A DNA stretch of 8,119 nucleotides from Oscillospiraceae bacterium (GCA_017936205.1 JAGBGB010000347.1:1-8119); one strand, 5' to 3'. Shown: positions 1-6,371, counted from the stretch's first letter. Numbers and translations are program-made. The notes: a model not told the origin generated them from the sequence alone.

Positions 1-255
1 CGTCCAGTATTCAAAATGATGCTTATTGCGCCCTTTATGATGCATCCATGCTAAAGAATGTCCCTTCAATTCCCGCTCCCTGCTGTTGGGACTCCTGGTC
101 CCTTGATAGTAGAGAATTCCGGATCGAAATTCAGTAGGAGAATACTTAGATAAATCGTGGGTCAAGCCCTGCCAATATAAACCAACCCGAAAGCAGTGCT
201 TCCGAACCATCCACCTATGCTTTGTGATTGTAATAAAATGCCGAACTGCCTTCAC
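1..255 (-). CDS. DUF5662 family protein, N-terminal part (runs off the left edge)
   Basis: An open frame of 85 codons starts at GTG (255-253) and continues past base 1, so the C-terminus is missing. The start is fixed by a good Shine-Dalgarno, GAGGTG, about 8 bases upstream, and by an in-frame TGA just before it; no other start is possible. The protein reads VKAVRHFITITKHR, then GLYWQGLTHDLSKYSP (residues 25-40), YYQGTRSPN (49-57) and AWMHHKGRNKHHFEYW (69-84), which I recognise as the DUF5662 pattern. Biochemical function is unknown. The conserved His/Asp set (H33-D34, H72-H73, H79-H80) resembles a metal site of the HD-hydrolase kind, but that is my inference. It sits downstream of spoIIR on the same strand, 141 bases away, and has its own promoter. 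Codon use does not stand out from its neighbours. Confidence 0.85.
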   Translation of the reverse strand, partial: MKAVRHFITITKHRWMVRKHCFRVGLYWQGLTHDLSKYSPTEFRSGILYYQGTRSPNSRERELKGHSLAWMHHKGRNKHHFEYWT

Positions 256-323
256 AAATCTATCACCTCATTCATCTATTAAATACATGTAAATGGAAGA
301 GAAGAGAATTTCAGCATATCAAC

Positions 324-352
324 ATAATACAACAAATCATCCGAAATTTCAA
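324..352 (-). promoter_or_regulatory. Sigma-A type promoter for the DUF5662 gene
   Basis: Read on the minus strand, there is a -35 TTGAAA (352-347), a 17-base spacer and a -10 TATTAT (329-324). Each hexamer differs from the vegetative consensus at one position. Transcription would begin near base 317, giving a leader of about 60 bases before the GTG start at 255. No clear terminator is visible between the spoIIR stop and this promoter, so some read-through from spoIIR remains possible. Confidence 0.6.
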
Positions 353-396
353 TAGAAATGTAATACAGTTCGGAGCGTAATCATTTATCATGAGAA

Positions 397-1002
397 TCAG
401 TCGAAGCGCAGCATTTTAAACCATTCCAAGAATTTAAATCGAAGCTCATAGCGTGGTTCCGACTTTTTAATGAACCGACACTCACCTTCATTATACCCTC
501 CAAATTGTCCATAGCTTTGCAGAGCATCCTCTGTTGCAGCATTACAAAGGGACGGGAATACAACACACCACCAGTTTTTCCCATCAGCATTTCCGATTTG
601 TACACGAAGGGAGTGATAATCTCCTGCAGGAAGTCGAAATGTATCATAATAGCGTGTTGGAAAGGATTCTTTGCACAATGTGATGCAAACTGCTCGATCA
701 CAGCCTTCGCTGAGCAGGAAGCGCTGCGCCGATGTCCGGAGTGCCTCAAGATTTGAGAGCAAGGTCGATTCTACTTCCTCAAGACTGTTACAATTTCTTG
801 TTAGAAGCTCTAATTCCTTTAAGACATGATCTCTTACTCTTAGCTTCTGCATTTGGTCTTCTGTACAATTGGAATTTGCTACAATATGAAGTCTAAGCGT
901 TTTTTCTGAGATGGAACGCTGAATAAGTACAGACTCTACACTGTATAGTATGAATGCCGTAAAGAAAACCAATAGCAACCAGAAGAAAAATTTAAATTTC
1001 AT
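397..1002 (-). CDS. spoIIR: Stage II sporulation protein R (SpoIIR)
   Basis: SpoIIR is made in the forespore, exported to the intermembrane space, and triggers SpoIIGA to process pro-sigma-E in the mother cell. The protein has 201 residues from the chosen start. A single membrane or signal segment (about 3-21, FKFFFWLLLVFFTAFILY) is followed by the family hallmarks LRLHIVANS (36-44), FPTRYY (114-119), LPAGDYHSLRV (124-134), GKNWWCVVFPSLC (141-153) and YELRFKFLEWF near the C-terminus. Length and domain order are normal for the family (about 200-225). An in-frame ATG 15 bases upstream (1017) has no ribosome binding site. The ATG at 1002 has GGACGGTG five bases before it, so I prefer 1002. The gene lies 109 bases beyond the ispE stop, with its own forespore-type promoter in the gap. 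Identification is firm; the start is less certain. Confidence 0.95.
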   Translation of the reverse strand: MKFKFFFWLLLVFFTAFILYSVESVLIQRSISEKTLRLHIVANSNCTEDQMQKLRVRDHVLKELELLTRNCNSLEEVESTLLSNLEALRTSAQRFLLSEGCDRAVCITLCKESFPTRYYDTFRLPAGDYHSLRVQIGNADGKNWWCVVFPSLCNAATEDALQSYGQFGGYNEGECRFIKKSEPRYELRFKFLEWFKMLRFD

Positions 1003-1047
1003 AAAAACACCGTCCATATGTAATATGTTAATTACAGTATGGACGGT
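1003..1047 (-). terminator. Hairpin plus T-run after ispE, overlapping the spoIIR ribosome binding site
   Basis: The minus strand has a perfect 10-bp inverted repeat, ACCGTCCATA (1047-1038) and TATGGACGGT (1018-1009). The stem continues inward after a small asymmetric bulge with five more pairs (GTAAT/ATTAC) around a 6-base loop. It is followed by GTTTTT (1008-1003), immediately before the spoIIR ATG. This has the form of a Rho-independent terminator for the DUF1015-ispE transcript. The downstream arm contains GGACGGTG, the best Shine-Dalgarno for spoIIR, so the hairpin would also block spoIIR translation from any read-through RNA. The stem is only about half GC and the T-run is short, so terminator strength is uncertain. 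Confidence 0.55.
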
Positions 1048-1064
1048 ATTTCCTATTATTATAC
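1035..1064 (-). promoter_or_regulatory. Forespore (sigma-F/sigma-G type) promoter for spoIIR
   Basis: On the minus strand, GTATA (1064-1060) is followed 18 bases later by CATACTG (1041-1035). This matches the Bacillus forespore patterns: sigma-G, G-H-A-T-R then CATWMTA with 17-18 bases between, 6 of 7 in the -10; and sigma-F, GYATA-15-GGNNANAHTR, all defined positions but one G. spoIIR is a known sigma-F gene in Bacillus, so the site is where one is expected. The predicted start is near base 1028, about 26 bases before the spoIIR ATG at 1002. Confidence 0.6.
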
Positions 1065-1111
1065 GAATATTTTAATGAATTCCCAAATTTGGCAGAAGTA
1101 CCGTTCGGAAA

Positions 1112-1969
1112 TCAAACGGAATGGCAGAGATAAGAATTTGGATATTCTACTCGAAGCTGTTCCCATGCCCTTCTTGCTTGAGTCTGTGAAGGAAAAATAC
1201 CATAAACAACACTTCCGCTACCGGTCATTTGTGCACCACAAGCTCCGTAGCGAAGAAGGCAGTTCTTAATATGGGCGATTTCCGGATACTCATTGTGCAC
1301 AGCTGCTTCAAACACATTACAAAGCTGCTCCCCTACTGCCTCAGGATCATCGGACTCCAGTGCTTGAAGCATAGCCCCATGATTCGGACGATGTATAATG
1401 TTTACCTCATCTAATTTTGCAAACAATTTTGGTGTCGAAAAGGACAGTGCAGGCTTGCACAGAACATAGTGGAAAACAGACGATGTGCTGAAGGGCTTCA
1501 GGATCTCCCCTCTCCCTTCACAGAATGCCGTGCCGCAAATTACGCAAAAAGGAACATCAGAGCCAACCATTGAACCTAATTGCGCCAATTCCATAATGGA
1601 TAAAGGCTGAGGAACACAGCGATTCAAAGCACGGAGCACGGCTGCTGCATCAGCACTACCACCTCCGAGCCCCGCTTCGCTTGGGATTCGCTTGCTAATG
1701 AGGATCTGCAAGCCATCGGGATCCCATCCTGTAGACTCGCAGAAAAGCTTTGCTGCCTTCCATGCAAGATTTCTCCGGTCGCAGGGAATATCCCCTCGGT
1801 CACATTGAATAGACCAGGGTTCTTTTGTTCCCGGAATGATTGTAATATCGTCCTTCAGACTAACCGCCTGCATGATGCTCTCCAAATCATGATATCCATC
1901 AGGGCGTTTTGATAAAACGTCTAATGTAAGATTTATCTTAGCCCATGCAGGCTCTCGTATAGATCTCAT
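1112..1969 (-). CDS. ispE: 4-diphosphocytidyl-2-C-methyl-D-erythritol kinase
   Basis: This is a cytoplasmic GHMP-family kinase of the non-mevalonate (MEP) isoprenoid pathway. It uses ATP to phosphorylate the 2-hydroxyl of CDP-methylerythritol. The 285-residue length is normal. Visible landmarks are AKINLTLDV at the N-terminus with the active-site lysine K11, RPDGYHDLES (22-31), the glycine-rich ATP loop P-SEAGLGGGSADAAA (96-110), the catalytic aspartate D138 in VGSDVPFC, and the third GHMP motif MTGSGSVVYGIF (248-259). All key residues are present, so it should be active. The ATG overlaps the DUF1015 stop as ATGA, which suggests translational coupling. No strong Shine-Dalgarno lies at the usual distance (GGAAGG is about 14 bases upstream). 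It ends the DUF1015-ispE unit, and a probable terminator follows about 65 bases beyond the stop. Confidence 0.96.
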   Translation of the reverse strand: MRSIREPAWAKINLTLDVLSKRPDGYHDLESIMQAVSLKDDITIIPGTKEPWSIQCDRGDIPCDRRNLAWKAAKLFCESTGWDPDGLQILISKRIPSEAGLGGGSADAAAVLRALNRCVPQPLSIMELAQLGSMVGSDVPFCVICGTAFCEGRGEILKPFSTSSVFHYVLCKPALSFSTPKLFAKLDEVNIIHRPNHGAMLQALESDDPEAVGEQLCNVFEAAVHNEYPEIAHIKNCLLRYGACGAQMTGSGSVVYGIFPSQTQARRAWEQLRVEYPNSYLCHSV

Positions 1970-3207
1970 TTGATCTTTCTGCCTTCCAAATAATAGCGTT
2001 TTTCACGGCTGTGACCCATAGAGAAGGTCTTTCTGGGTAGGATACCATCAGCAATTACACCACGGAAGAGCTGACTCTTTTCCATAGCAGGAAGAAGGAA
2101 GCCAATAGCATTTTCCTGGTTTGCCAATGCGATGAGAGCATCATCATCATGGATGTAGTCGATCTCGCCGGCATTGTTCTTCAAATATTCATCCAAGAAT
2201 CCCTGAAGAACACCAACAGCAAGCTGGCTCTTGGATTTATCCAGAGAAATAGTCCCGCATTCTTCTCCAATATACCACTTAACTTGGAAACCGTTCTCAG
2301 CACAGGCATCCTTCTGCAGAGCTTCCAGAAGAGCCTTGGGATCGCACTTAACAATGACACGGTGAATGGGCTCAAAGACCTGTGCTTCGTCATGGATATT
2401 CTCCAATTCCACCAGAGCAAAACGAGCAGGGTGCATAGACAGATCCTGATCAGGATTCTTCGCCTTCAATTCCTCATAGCAGGACTTGGCAGTTGCCAGG
2501 GAGTGGTTCCCATCACCTACAGCGAATACCATAGGCACACCGTTAAGATCTTCGTATTTCTTACCGACAGTGGCGGTATACTCAGTAAGACGAGCATTGA
2601 AAGCATCGGCAGCAGCTCCCTGAACCAGCCAACCACGAATTCGGTTGCCACCTTCCATGAGCTCAAAGTCATAGAGCTCCTTGAGTTCGTTCTTCTGCTC
2701 TGCAATGGGCTCAATAAGGACCTTCTCGTGATCATCGGCAAGCATGAGAATATGGGGCAACTCAATGGGAGCATCCCGACGAACACGCATACGAGGCGGA
2801 ATCCGCTCTACGACCGTACGCTCGGTAGCACGAATCGCTGAAGTGGAGCCGGTGGAATAGTCATAGGCATCCAAATCAACCATGCCGACCAATCCCTTGC
2901 GAACAGAGCCGTTCTCAAGGGTACGCTCAATATAAACAAGCGCATTCTCGTAAGTGGTGAAAATGTCGTTCTTCAAATACTGTGCCATGGTCTGATTGAT
3001 CAGTGCAGTATGCTCCGCCTCCTTCTCTGTGCCAAGCTCTGCCTCGGGCAGGATAAGGTTAATGGTAGAAGGTGCTCCCTCGGCATTCTTCCGTACGCGA
3101 TCCCAGTAAGCGGGATCAGAGGTGAATTGGTCGCAGGCGATCACAGCCCACTTTTCCATAGACTCTACCTGAGGGAAGAGTATATCTGCAGGTAAAAATG
3201 CATTCAT
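1966..3207 (-). CDS. DUF1015 family protein, function unknown
   Basis: This 413-residue soluble protein spans the usual full length of the DUF1015 family. Diagnostic stretches are the N-terminal FLPADILFP with WAVIACDQFTSDPAYW (20-35), then RMRVRRDAPIELPHILML (139-156), AVGDGNHSLATAKSCYE (229-245), and the C-terminal GILPRKTFSMGHS with RYYLEGRKI. The GDGNHSLATAK block is the family signature and looks like a catalytic or ligand-binding loop. I recall some members lying beside serine biosynthesis genes (serA/serC), but no such gene is in this window. There is no signal peptide or membrane segment. The ATG at 3207 is preceded by GAAAGG about 11 bases upstream, a somewhat long spacing. It is the first gene of a two-gene unit with ispE and has its own promoter and an adjacent palindrome. 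Family call is secure; biochemical role is not known. Confidence 0.9.
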   Translation of the reverse strand: MNAFLPADILFPQVESMEKWAVIACDQFTSDPAYWDRVRKNAEGAPSTINLILPEAELGTEKEAEHTALINQTMAQYLKNDIFTTYENALVYIERTLENGSVRKGLVGMVDLDAYDYSTGSTSAIRATERTVVERIPPRMRVRRDAPIELPHILMLADDHEKVLIEPIAEQKNELKELYDFELMEGGNRIRGWLVQGAAADAFNARLTEYTATVGKKYEDLNGVPMVFAVGDGNHSLATAKSCYEELKAKNPDQDLSMHPARFALVELENIHDEAQVFEPIHRVIVKCDPKALLEALQKDACAENGFQVKWYIGEECGTISLDKSKSQLAVGVLQGFLDEYLKNNAGEIDYIHDDDALIALANQENAIGFLLPAMEKSQLFRGVIADGILPRKTFSMGHSREKRYYLEGRKIK

Positions 3208-3238
3208 AGTTGATCAAGCCTTTCATTTAAAGTCTTTC

Positions 3239-3255
3239 GTCGTGAGATTCACGAC
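3239..3255. promoter_or_regulatory. 17-bp palindrome at the DUF1015 transcription start, possible operator
   Basis: A perfect inverted repeat, GTCGTGA-GAT-TCACGAC, has 7-base arms and a 3-base centre. It begins only about 10 bases downstream of the TATAAT -10 box on the minus strand, so it covers roughly the first 20 transcribed bases. That placement fits an operator for a dimeric repressor. As RNA it could form a short stem with a 3-base loop, but no T-run follows, so it is not a terminator. I do not recognise the binding protein. Confidence 0.4.
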
Positions 3256-3264
3256 TCTACTACC

Positions 3265-3292
3265 ATTATACATTATTTTTGGAAATTTTCAT
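3265..3292 (-). promoter_or_regulatory. Sigma-A type promoter for the DUF1015-ispE unit
   Basis: The minus strand carries a perfect -10, TATAAT (3270-3265), with a weak -35 ATGAAA (3292-3287, 4 of 6 matches) at a 16-base spacing. Transcription would start near 3258, about 50 bases before the ATG at 3207. The weak -35 and the palindrome just downstream suggest a regulated or moderate promoter. Confidence 0.5.
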
Positions 3293-3339
3293 AGTAGTTT
3301 TGAAATGTCGTTTTTGACAAATTTCTAATGAATTTTTGC

Positions 3340-3368
3340 GTATAGTGCCCAAAAAAATGCTCATACTA
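3340..3368 (+). promoter_or_regulatory. Forespore (sigma-G/sigma-F type) promoter for the DUF378 gene
   Basis: GTATA (3340-3344) and CATACTA (3362-3368) are separated by 17 bases. CATACTA is an exact match to the Bacillus sigma-G -10 pattern CATWMTA, and GTATA fits its -35. The site also fits sigma-F (GYATA-14-GGNNANAHTR) except for one G. The predicted start near 3376 leaves about 20 bases of leader, containing a strong Shine-Dalgarno. No convincing sigma-A promoter competes: the nearby TTGACA (3314-3319) is 21 bases from TATAGT (3341-3346), too far apart. CATACTATA also matches a sigma-K -10, but no sigma-K -35 was identified. Confidence 0.5.
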
Positions 3369-3396
3369 TAGTCAGATCAGAATTGGAGGTGTAGTA

Positions 3397-3606
3397 ATGG
3401 ATACAATTGCATTGATTCTAAGCATTATCGGCTCTTTGAACTGGGGCTTAGTTGGTCTGTTTCGTTTTGACTTGGTTGCATGGCTACTGGGTGGACAGAC
3501 ATCACTCCTTAGCCGCATCGTGTATACCCTTGTTGGCCTTGCGGGTATTTGGTGTGTCTCCCTGCTGTTCCGTAGGAACGCACTGGCAGAAAGAGAAGAG
3601 TATTAA
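3397..3606 (+). CDS. DUF378 family small membrane protein
   Basis: This 69-residue protein has two predicted membrane helices, about residues 5-21 and 38-60, and a short charged tail (RRNALAEREEY). It carries the family pattern IGSLNWGLVGLFRFDLV (11-27) followed by LSRIVYTLVGLAGIW (38-52), which identifies it as a full-length DUF378 protein. Its function is not known. The ATG at 3397 is set by an excellent Shine-Dalgarno, GGAGGTG (3385-3391), five bases upstream. The gene stands alone as a monocistronic unit: a divergent DUF1015 promoter lies behind it and a strong hairpin terminator follows six bases after the stop. The only good promoter I can find upstream is of forespore type, so expression during sporulation is inferred. 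Confidence 0.88.
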   Translation: MDTIALILSIIGSLNWGLVGLFRFDLVAWLLGGQTSLLSRIVYTLVGLAGIWCVSLLFRRNALAEREEY

Positions 3607-3611
3607 AATAA

Positions 3612-3659
3612 GCACCTCTTGACAATGGGTTTCCGTGGTCAAGAGGTGCAATTTTATTT
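3612..3659. terminator. Bidirectional Rho-independent terminator between convergent genes
   Basis: A perfect 12-bp stem, GCACCTCTTGAC (3612-3623) and GTCAAGAGGTGC (3638-3649), can extend inward by about four more pairs including one wobble (ATGG with CCGT). On the plus strand it is followed by AATTTTATTT, and on the minus strand by TTATTTTAATA. It can therefore end both the plus-strand DUF378 transcript and the minus-strand DHHW transcript, whose stop codon is only four bases from the stem. Confidence 0.85.
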
Positions 3660-5012
3660 CGCCATTCTGCTAAGCCAACTTCCATACGCAGAAGAGTTGA
3701 TCATTAATGGATAATTGAGAATAATGCAATCATCAACACCCATTTCATCTGCAAGATCTGCAATATTTAGAGCAGGCTTTCCGTTTCGATTGAATTCTCT
3801 CGGATCGACACATATAATCCTGCTGTAATGTGATGTAAGCCAAGTTGCAAATGCATTTCCATATGATTCTTTGATCAGTAAACATACACGATCCTTAGGA
3901 TAATTCGTATCGATCACGGTAATTGGATGATCCCCTCCGAGGAAGCATATATACTTATTTGAGTAGGACTCTGACAGCGGATAGAGAATGTCAATGGTTC
4001 CACCGTAGCTCATATCCGCCGAATCATAGTATTTTACTGTTGTGTCTCGATAGGGTATATAGTAGGTCAAATAATCCGGATTGTCTCGTAGGATCTCTCT
4101 CTGGGGATATCCGGAGAGGAAGCTATACATCGTCCCAAGAAATCGTTCGTAGGATCCTGTTTGGAAATTCGTGAGGGGCTGAGGAATCATGTCGGCACTG
4201 TAACAAAAAGCTTTATATGCATAATAAGAGCCTAAATGCGTCCAATGATGATCTGTTCTGAAGTATAGATACTCATCCTTTCGCTCTTCCAGCATCTGAA
4301 AGGCGTCCACTTTCCTAACAGAATCATCCATGGCATTATAGGCATGGTCGATCATGGCTTGTTGAGAATCTTCGTGAGACTGATATGCAGTAGGTGCATA
4401 AAGCCCGGCGGCATTCGGTACCAGAATACTGTAGGTATTAACATTGTCCATAGATTCAGCAATCTGGTTAACTGCTTGTGCATAATTTGAAATGGCATCA
4501 TAATCTGCAACGGGAAGCTCTATGGCTCTATCCCCTACTAAAAGGATCTGCCCTAATGACTCGACAACAGGATCCGACTCTGTAACAGCTTCCTCGGTCT
4601 CAGTGGTAGATTCCGTTGCTTCAGTAGTCGGTTCCGTGACAGTAACCGTGGATGATTCCTCTGGGTAGGAGGTTGAAGTGCTCGGCAGCACAGCTTCAAC
4701 AGTGGTGCTTGGAGAAATCGCAGTGCCATGATCTGCAGCATCGTTGACAATAGGAACTAAAATCTGCGTATCTGAGCTCTGTGAGAAACCAGCAAATGTA
4801 TAAATCCCATTTAGATACAGATTATACTCCTTCAGCTTCTCTGAGAACGGAAGGTTCTCTGATAAATAAGTGTGAAATTGTGAGGAATACTCCCCTTTTA
4901 TAAAGCTTCTGATTCCAATTTCAGGAATACCCGAACTTACAATTGTGTATAATCCAACAAGAAGAACAGAAAGAAGTATAAAAAGGCTTATCCCAATATA
5001 TAATCGCTTCAT
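3654..5012 (-). CDS. DHHW-family SGNH-like protein, putative polysaccharide O-acylation partner
   Basis: The protein has 452 residues from ATG 5012. An N-terminal signal anchor (about residues 4-25) precedes an extracytoplasmic body. The family signature RTDHHWTHLGSYYAY lies at residues 252-266, with D254, H255 and H256 as likely catalytic residues, and KESYGNAFATWL (381-392) carries the probable nucleophile serine S383. DHHW proteins are distant relatives of AlgX/AlgJ and work with MBOAT acyltransferases to acylate extracellular or wall polysaccharides; the adjacent MBOAT gene fits. An insert rich in Ser, Thr, Glu and Pro (about 99-148) separates the N-terminal region from the core domain. 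A start at 5024 adds MVHI but lacks a Shine-Dalgarno, whereas 5012 has GGTG six bases upstream; the choice is weak. The gap to the MBOAT stop is 24 bases, so the pair is co-transcribed. The substrate cannot be told. Confidence 0.85.
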   Translation of the reverse strand: MKRLYIGISLFILLSVLLVGLYTIVSSGIPEIGIRSFIKGEYSSQFHTYLSENLPFSEKLKEYNLYLNGIYTFAGFSQSSDTQILVPIVNDAADHGTAISPSTTVEAVLPSTSTSYPEESSTVTVTEPTTEATESTTETEEAVTESDPVVESLGQILLVGDRAIELPVADYDAISNYAQAVNQIAESMDNVNTYSILVPNAAGLYAPTAYQSHEDSQQAMIDHAYNAMDDSVRKVDAFQMLEERKDEYLYFRTDHHWTHLGSYYAYKAFCYSADMIPQPLTNFQTGSYERFLGTMYSFLSGYPQREILRDNPDYLTYYIPYRDTTVKYYDSADMSYGGTIDILYPLSESYSNKYICFLGGDHPITVIDTNYPKDRVCLLIKESYGNAFATWLTSHYSRIICVDPREFNRNGKPALNIADLADEMGVDDCIILNYPLMINSSAYGSWLSRMAK

Positions 5013-5036
5013 AATATGCACCATAAGTATTCAGAA

Positions 5037-6371
5037 TCAAAAACCAATATACATGGATGGTTTGGAGGCAGCTGCAATGAGAGAAGTGGTACAAAGCACC
5101 ATTAGGATCAGAATCAAGATCCCCTGACAAAATGTAACGAATGCTGCTGTTCGGTGAGGTTTTCCTGATAGATACGCCATACACTTCTCCTTGCACACAG
5201 GGGCAAAAAAGCTGAGCAACGTCCCTATTAACAAAAGAGGCAAGCTGTTTTTTAGAACCAGAAACGCAGGAGAAGCCGATGCTGCAGAGAAGGAAAATAG
5301 TCTTATCGTAAAAGTAATAAGACTCATAGGATCATTTGAGGAAAAAATGACCCACCCGTAAAGAATGAAGATTAGACTGAAAAGCCTTCCCAATATAGAA
5401 GGAAATCTAATCTTCATGAGGCCAAGTATTTTTTCTGCCGAGATCAGCAGGAAAAAATACATGCCCCATATAACAAAACTGAATTGGAATCCATGCCACA
5501 AGCCGGTTAAGCACCAAACAATTAGCAGATTCATAATTTGCCGAAGCAAGCCACAGCGGTTGCCACCTAAGGGAATATATACATAGTCACGAAAGAAGCT
5601 TCCAAGGCTAATGTGCCACCTTCTCCAGAACTCTGAAATAGATGAAGCAGAATAGGGCTTATGAAAATTTTCCGGTAAAGAAAAACCAAATACTTTCCCA
5701 AGGCCGATGGCCATATCTGCATAGCCTGAGAATTCGAAATAGATGTACAACGTAAAGGAAAATGCAGCGAGCCATGCAGACAGGGCACTTTGCTGATTCA
5801 AAAATTGCTCATATGTACGAAACAAGGGATCAGCAAGCAGCACCTTCTTCGACAAGCCCAGAACAAACCTCAAACTACCGTCGAATATGCTTTTAGGATC
5901 GACTTCCCGATTTGTTAACTGATGAGAAATGCTGTCATAACGGACAATGGGGCCCATTGGAAGCTTCGGAAAAAAACTAATAAATAAGAGAAAATGCCAA
6001 AACGATTTGCAGCGCTCCCCCGATTTTCTATAAACATCAATTTGGTATGAGAGCATAGAGAAAAGATAAAAAGACAGACCTAAAGGAAAAGGCAAGTCAG
6101 TTATAATCTTAAAGAATAGCAGGCATCCGATATTAAGTACACAGGTAACGAACAGAACAACCCATTTGTATTTCCGACACAATGACAAATAATAGTTAAA
6201 AACAGACAGGAAGAGAAGGAGCGGAATATATATTGGTCTGTTAATACAGTAAAAAAGTAGACTAAAGAGGATCAATACCGCATTCTTCAATTTGATTCCC
6301 GGTGCCAGGAAATAGATCCCAACACACAGAGGAAGAAATAGATAAAGAAAAAACAGATTAGAAAACTCCAT
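5037..6371 (-). CDS. MBOAT family membrane-bound O-acyltransferase (AlgI/PatA-like)
   Basis: This multi-spanning membrane protein of 444 residues moves an acyl group, usually acetyl, from the cytoplasm to an outside polysaccharide acceptor. It opens MEFSNLFFLYLFLPL, a typical start for the family. Family blocks are LGLSFYLFSMLSYQIDVYR (97-115), FPKLPMGPIVRY (134-145), YFEFSGYADMAIG (211-223), FHKPYSASSISEFWRRWH (236-253), YVYIPLGGNR (263-272) and LTGLWHG (288-294), with H293 the expected catalytic histidine and H253 also conserved. The frame stays open to a TTG at 6395, but ATG 6371 has GAGGA seven bases upstream and gives the usual N-terminus. The DHHW gene follows directly and is its likely partner. 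A promoter can be read just upstream, so it may be transcribed apart from the symporter gene. The acceptor could be an exopolysaccharide, teichoic acid or peptidoglycan; the window does not decide. Confidence 0.92.
   Translation of the reverse strand: MEFSNLFFLYLFLPLCVGIYFLAPGIKLKNAVLILFSLLFYCINRPIYIPLLLFLSVFNYYLSLCRKYKWVVLFVTCVLNIGCLLFFKIITDLPFPLGLSFYLFSMLSYQIDVYRKSGERCKSFWHFLLFISFFPKLPMGPIVRYDSISHQLTNREVDPKSIFDGSLRFVLGLSKKVLLADPLFRTYEQFLNQQSALSAWLAAFSFTLYIYFEFSGYADMAIGLGKVFGFSLPENFHKPYSASSISEFWRRWHISLGSFFRDYVYIPLGGNRCGLLRQIMNLLIVWCLTGLWHGFQFSFVIWGMYFFLLISAEKILGLMKIRFPSILGRLFSLIFILYGWVIFSSNDPMSLITFTIRLFSFSAASASPAFLVLKNSLPLLLIGTLLSFFAPVCKEKCMAYLSGKPHRTAAFVTFCQGILILILMVLCTTSLIAAASKPSMYIGF

Noticed and set aside
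381..749. A 122-codon minus-strand frame overlapping spoIIR, and a plus-strand frame at 505-756
   Set aside because: Both overlap the firmly identified spoIIR in other frames and show no family features.
1003..1017. ATG at 1017 as the spoIIR start
   Set aside because: No Shine-Dalgarno precedes it, and it would lie only about 11 bases from the 5' end of the predicted forespore transcript; the ATG at 1002 is better supported.
2149..2841. A 230-codon open frame on the plus strand opposite the DUF1015 gene
   Set aside because: It lies wholly antisense to a clear conserved gene, has no recognisable family features or Shine-Dalgarno, and is explained by the codon pattern of the real gene.
3302..3325. 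Imperfect inverted repeat GAAATGTC...GACAAATTTC between the divergent promoters
   Set aside because: The arms pair only with a 2-base bulge in AT-rich DNA and the position fits no clear control function; it could be chance.
3314..3346. TTGACA (3314-3319) followed by TATAGT (3341-3346) as a sigma-A promoter for the DUF378 gene
   Set aside because: The 21-base spacing is too long, and at 17 bases there is no acceptable -10 hexamer.
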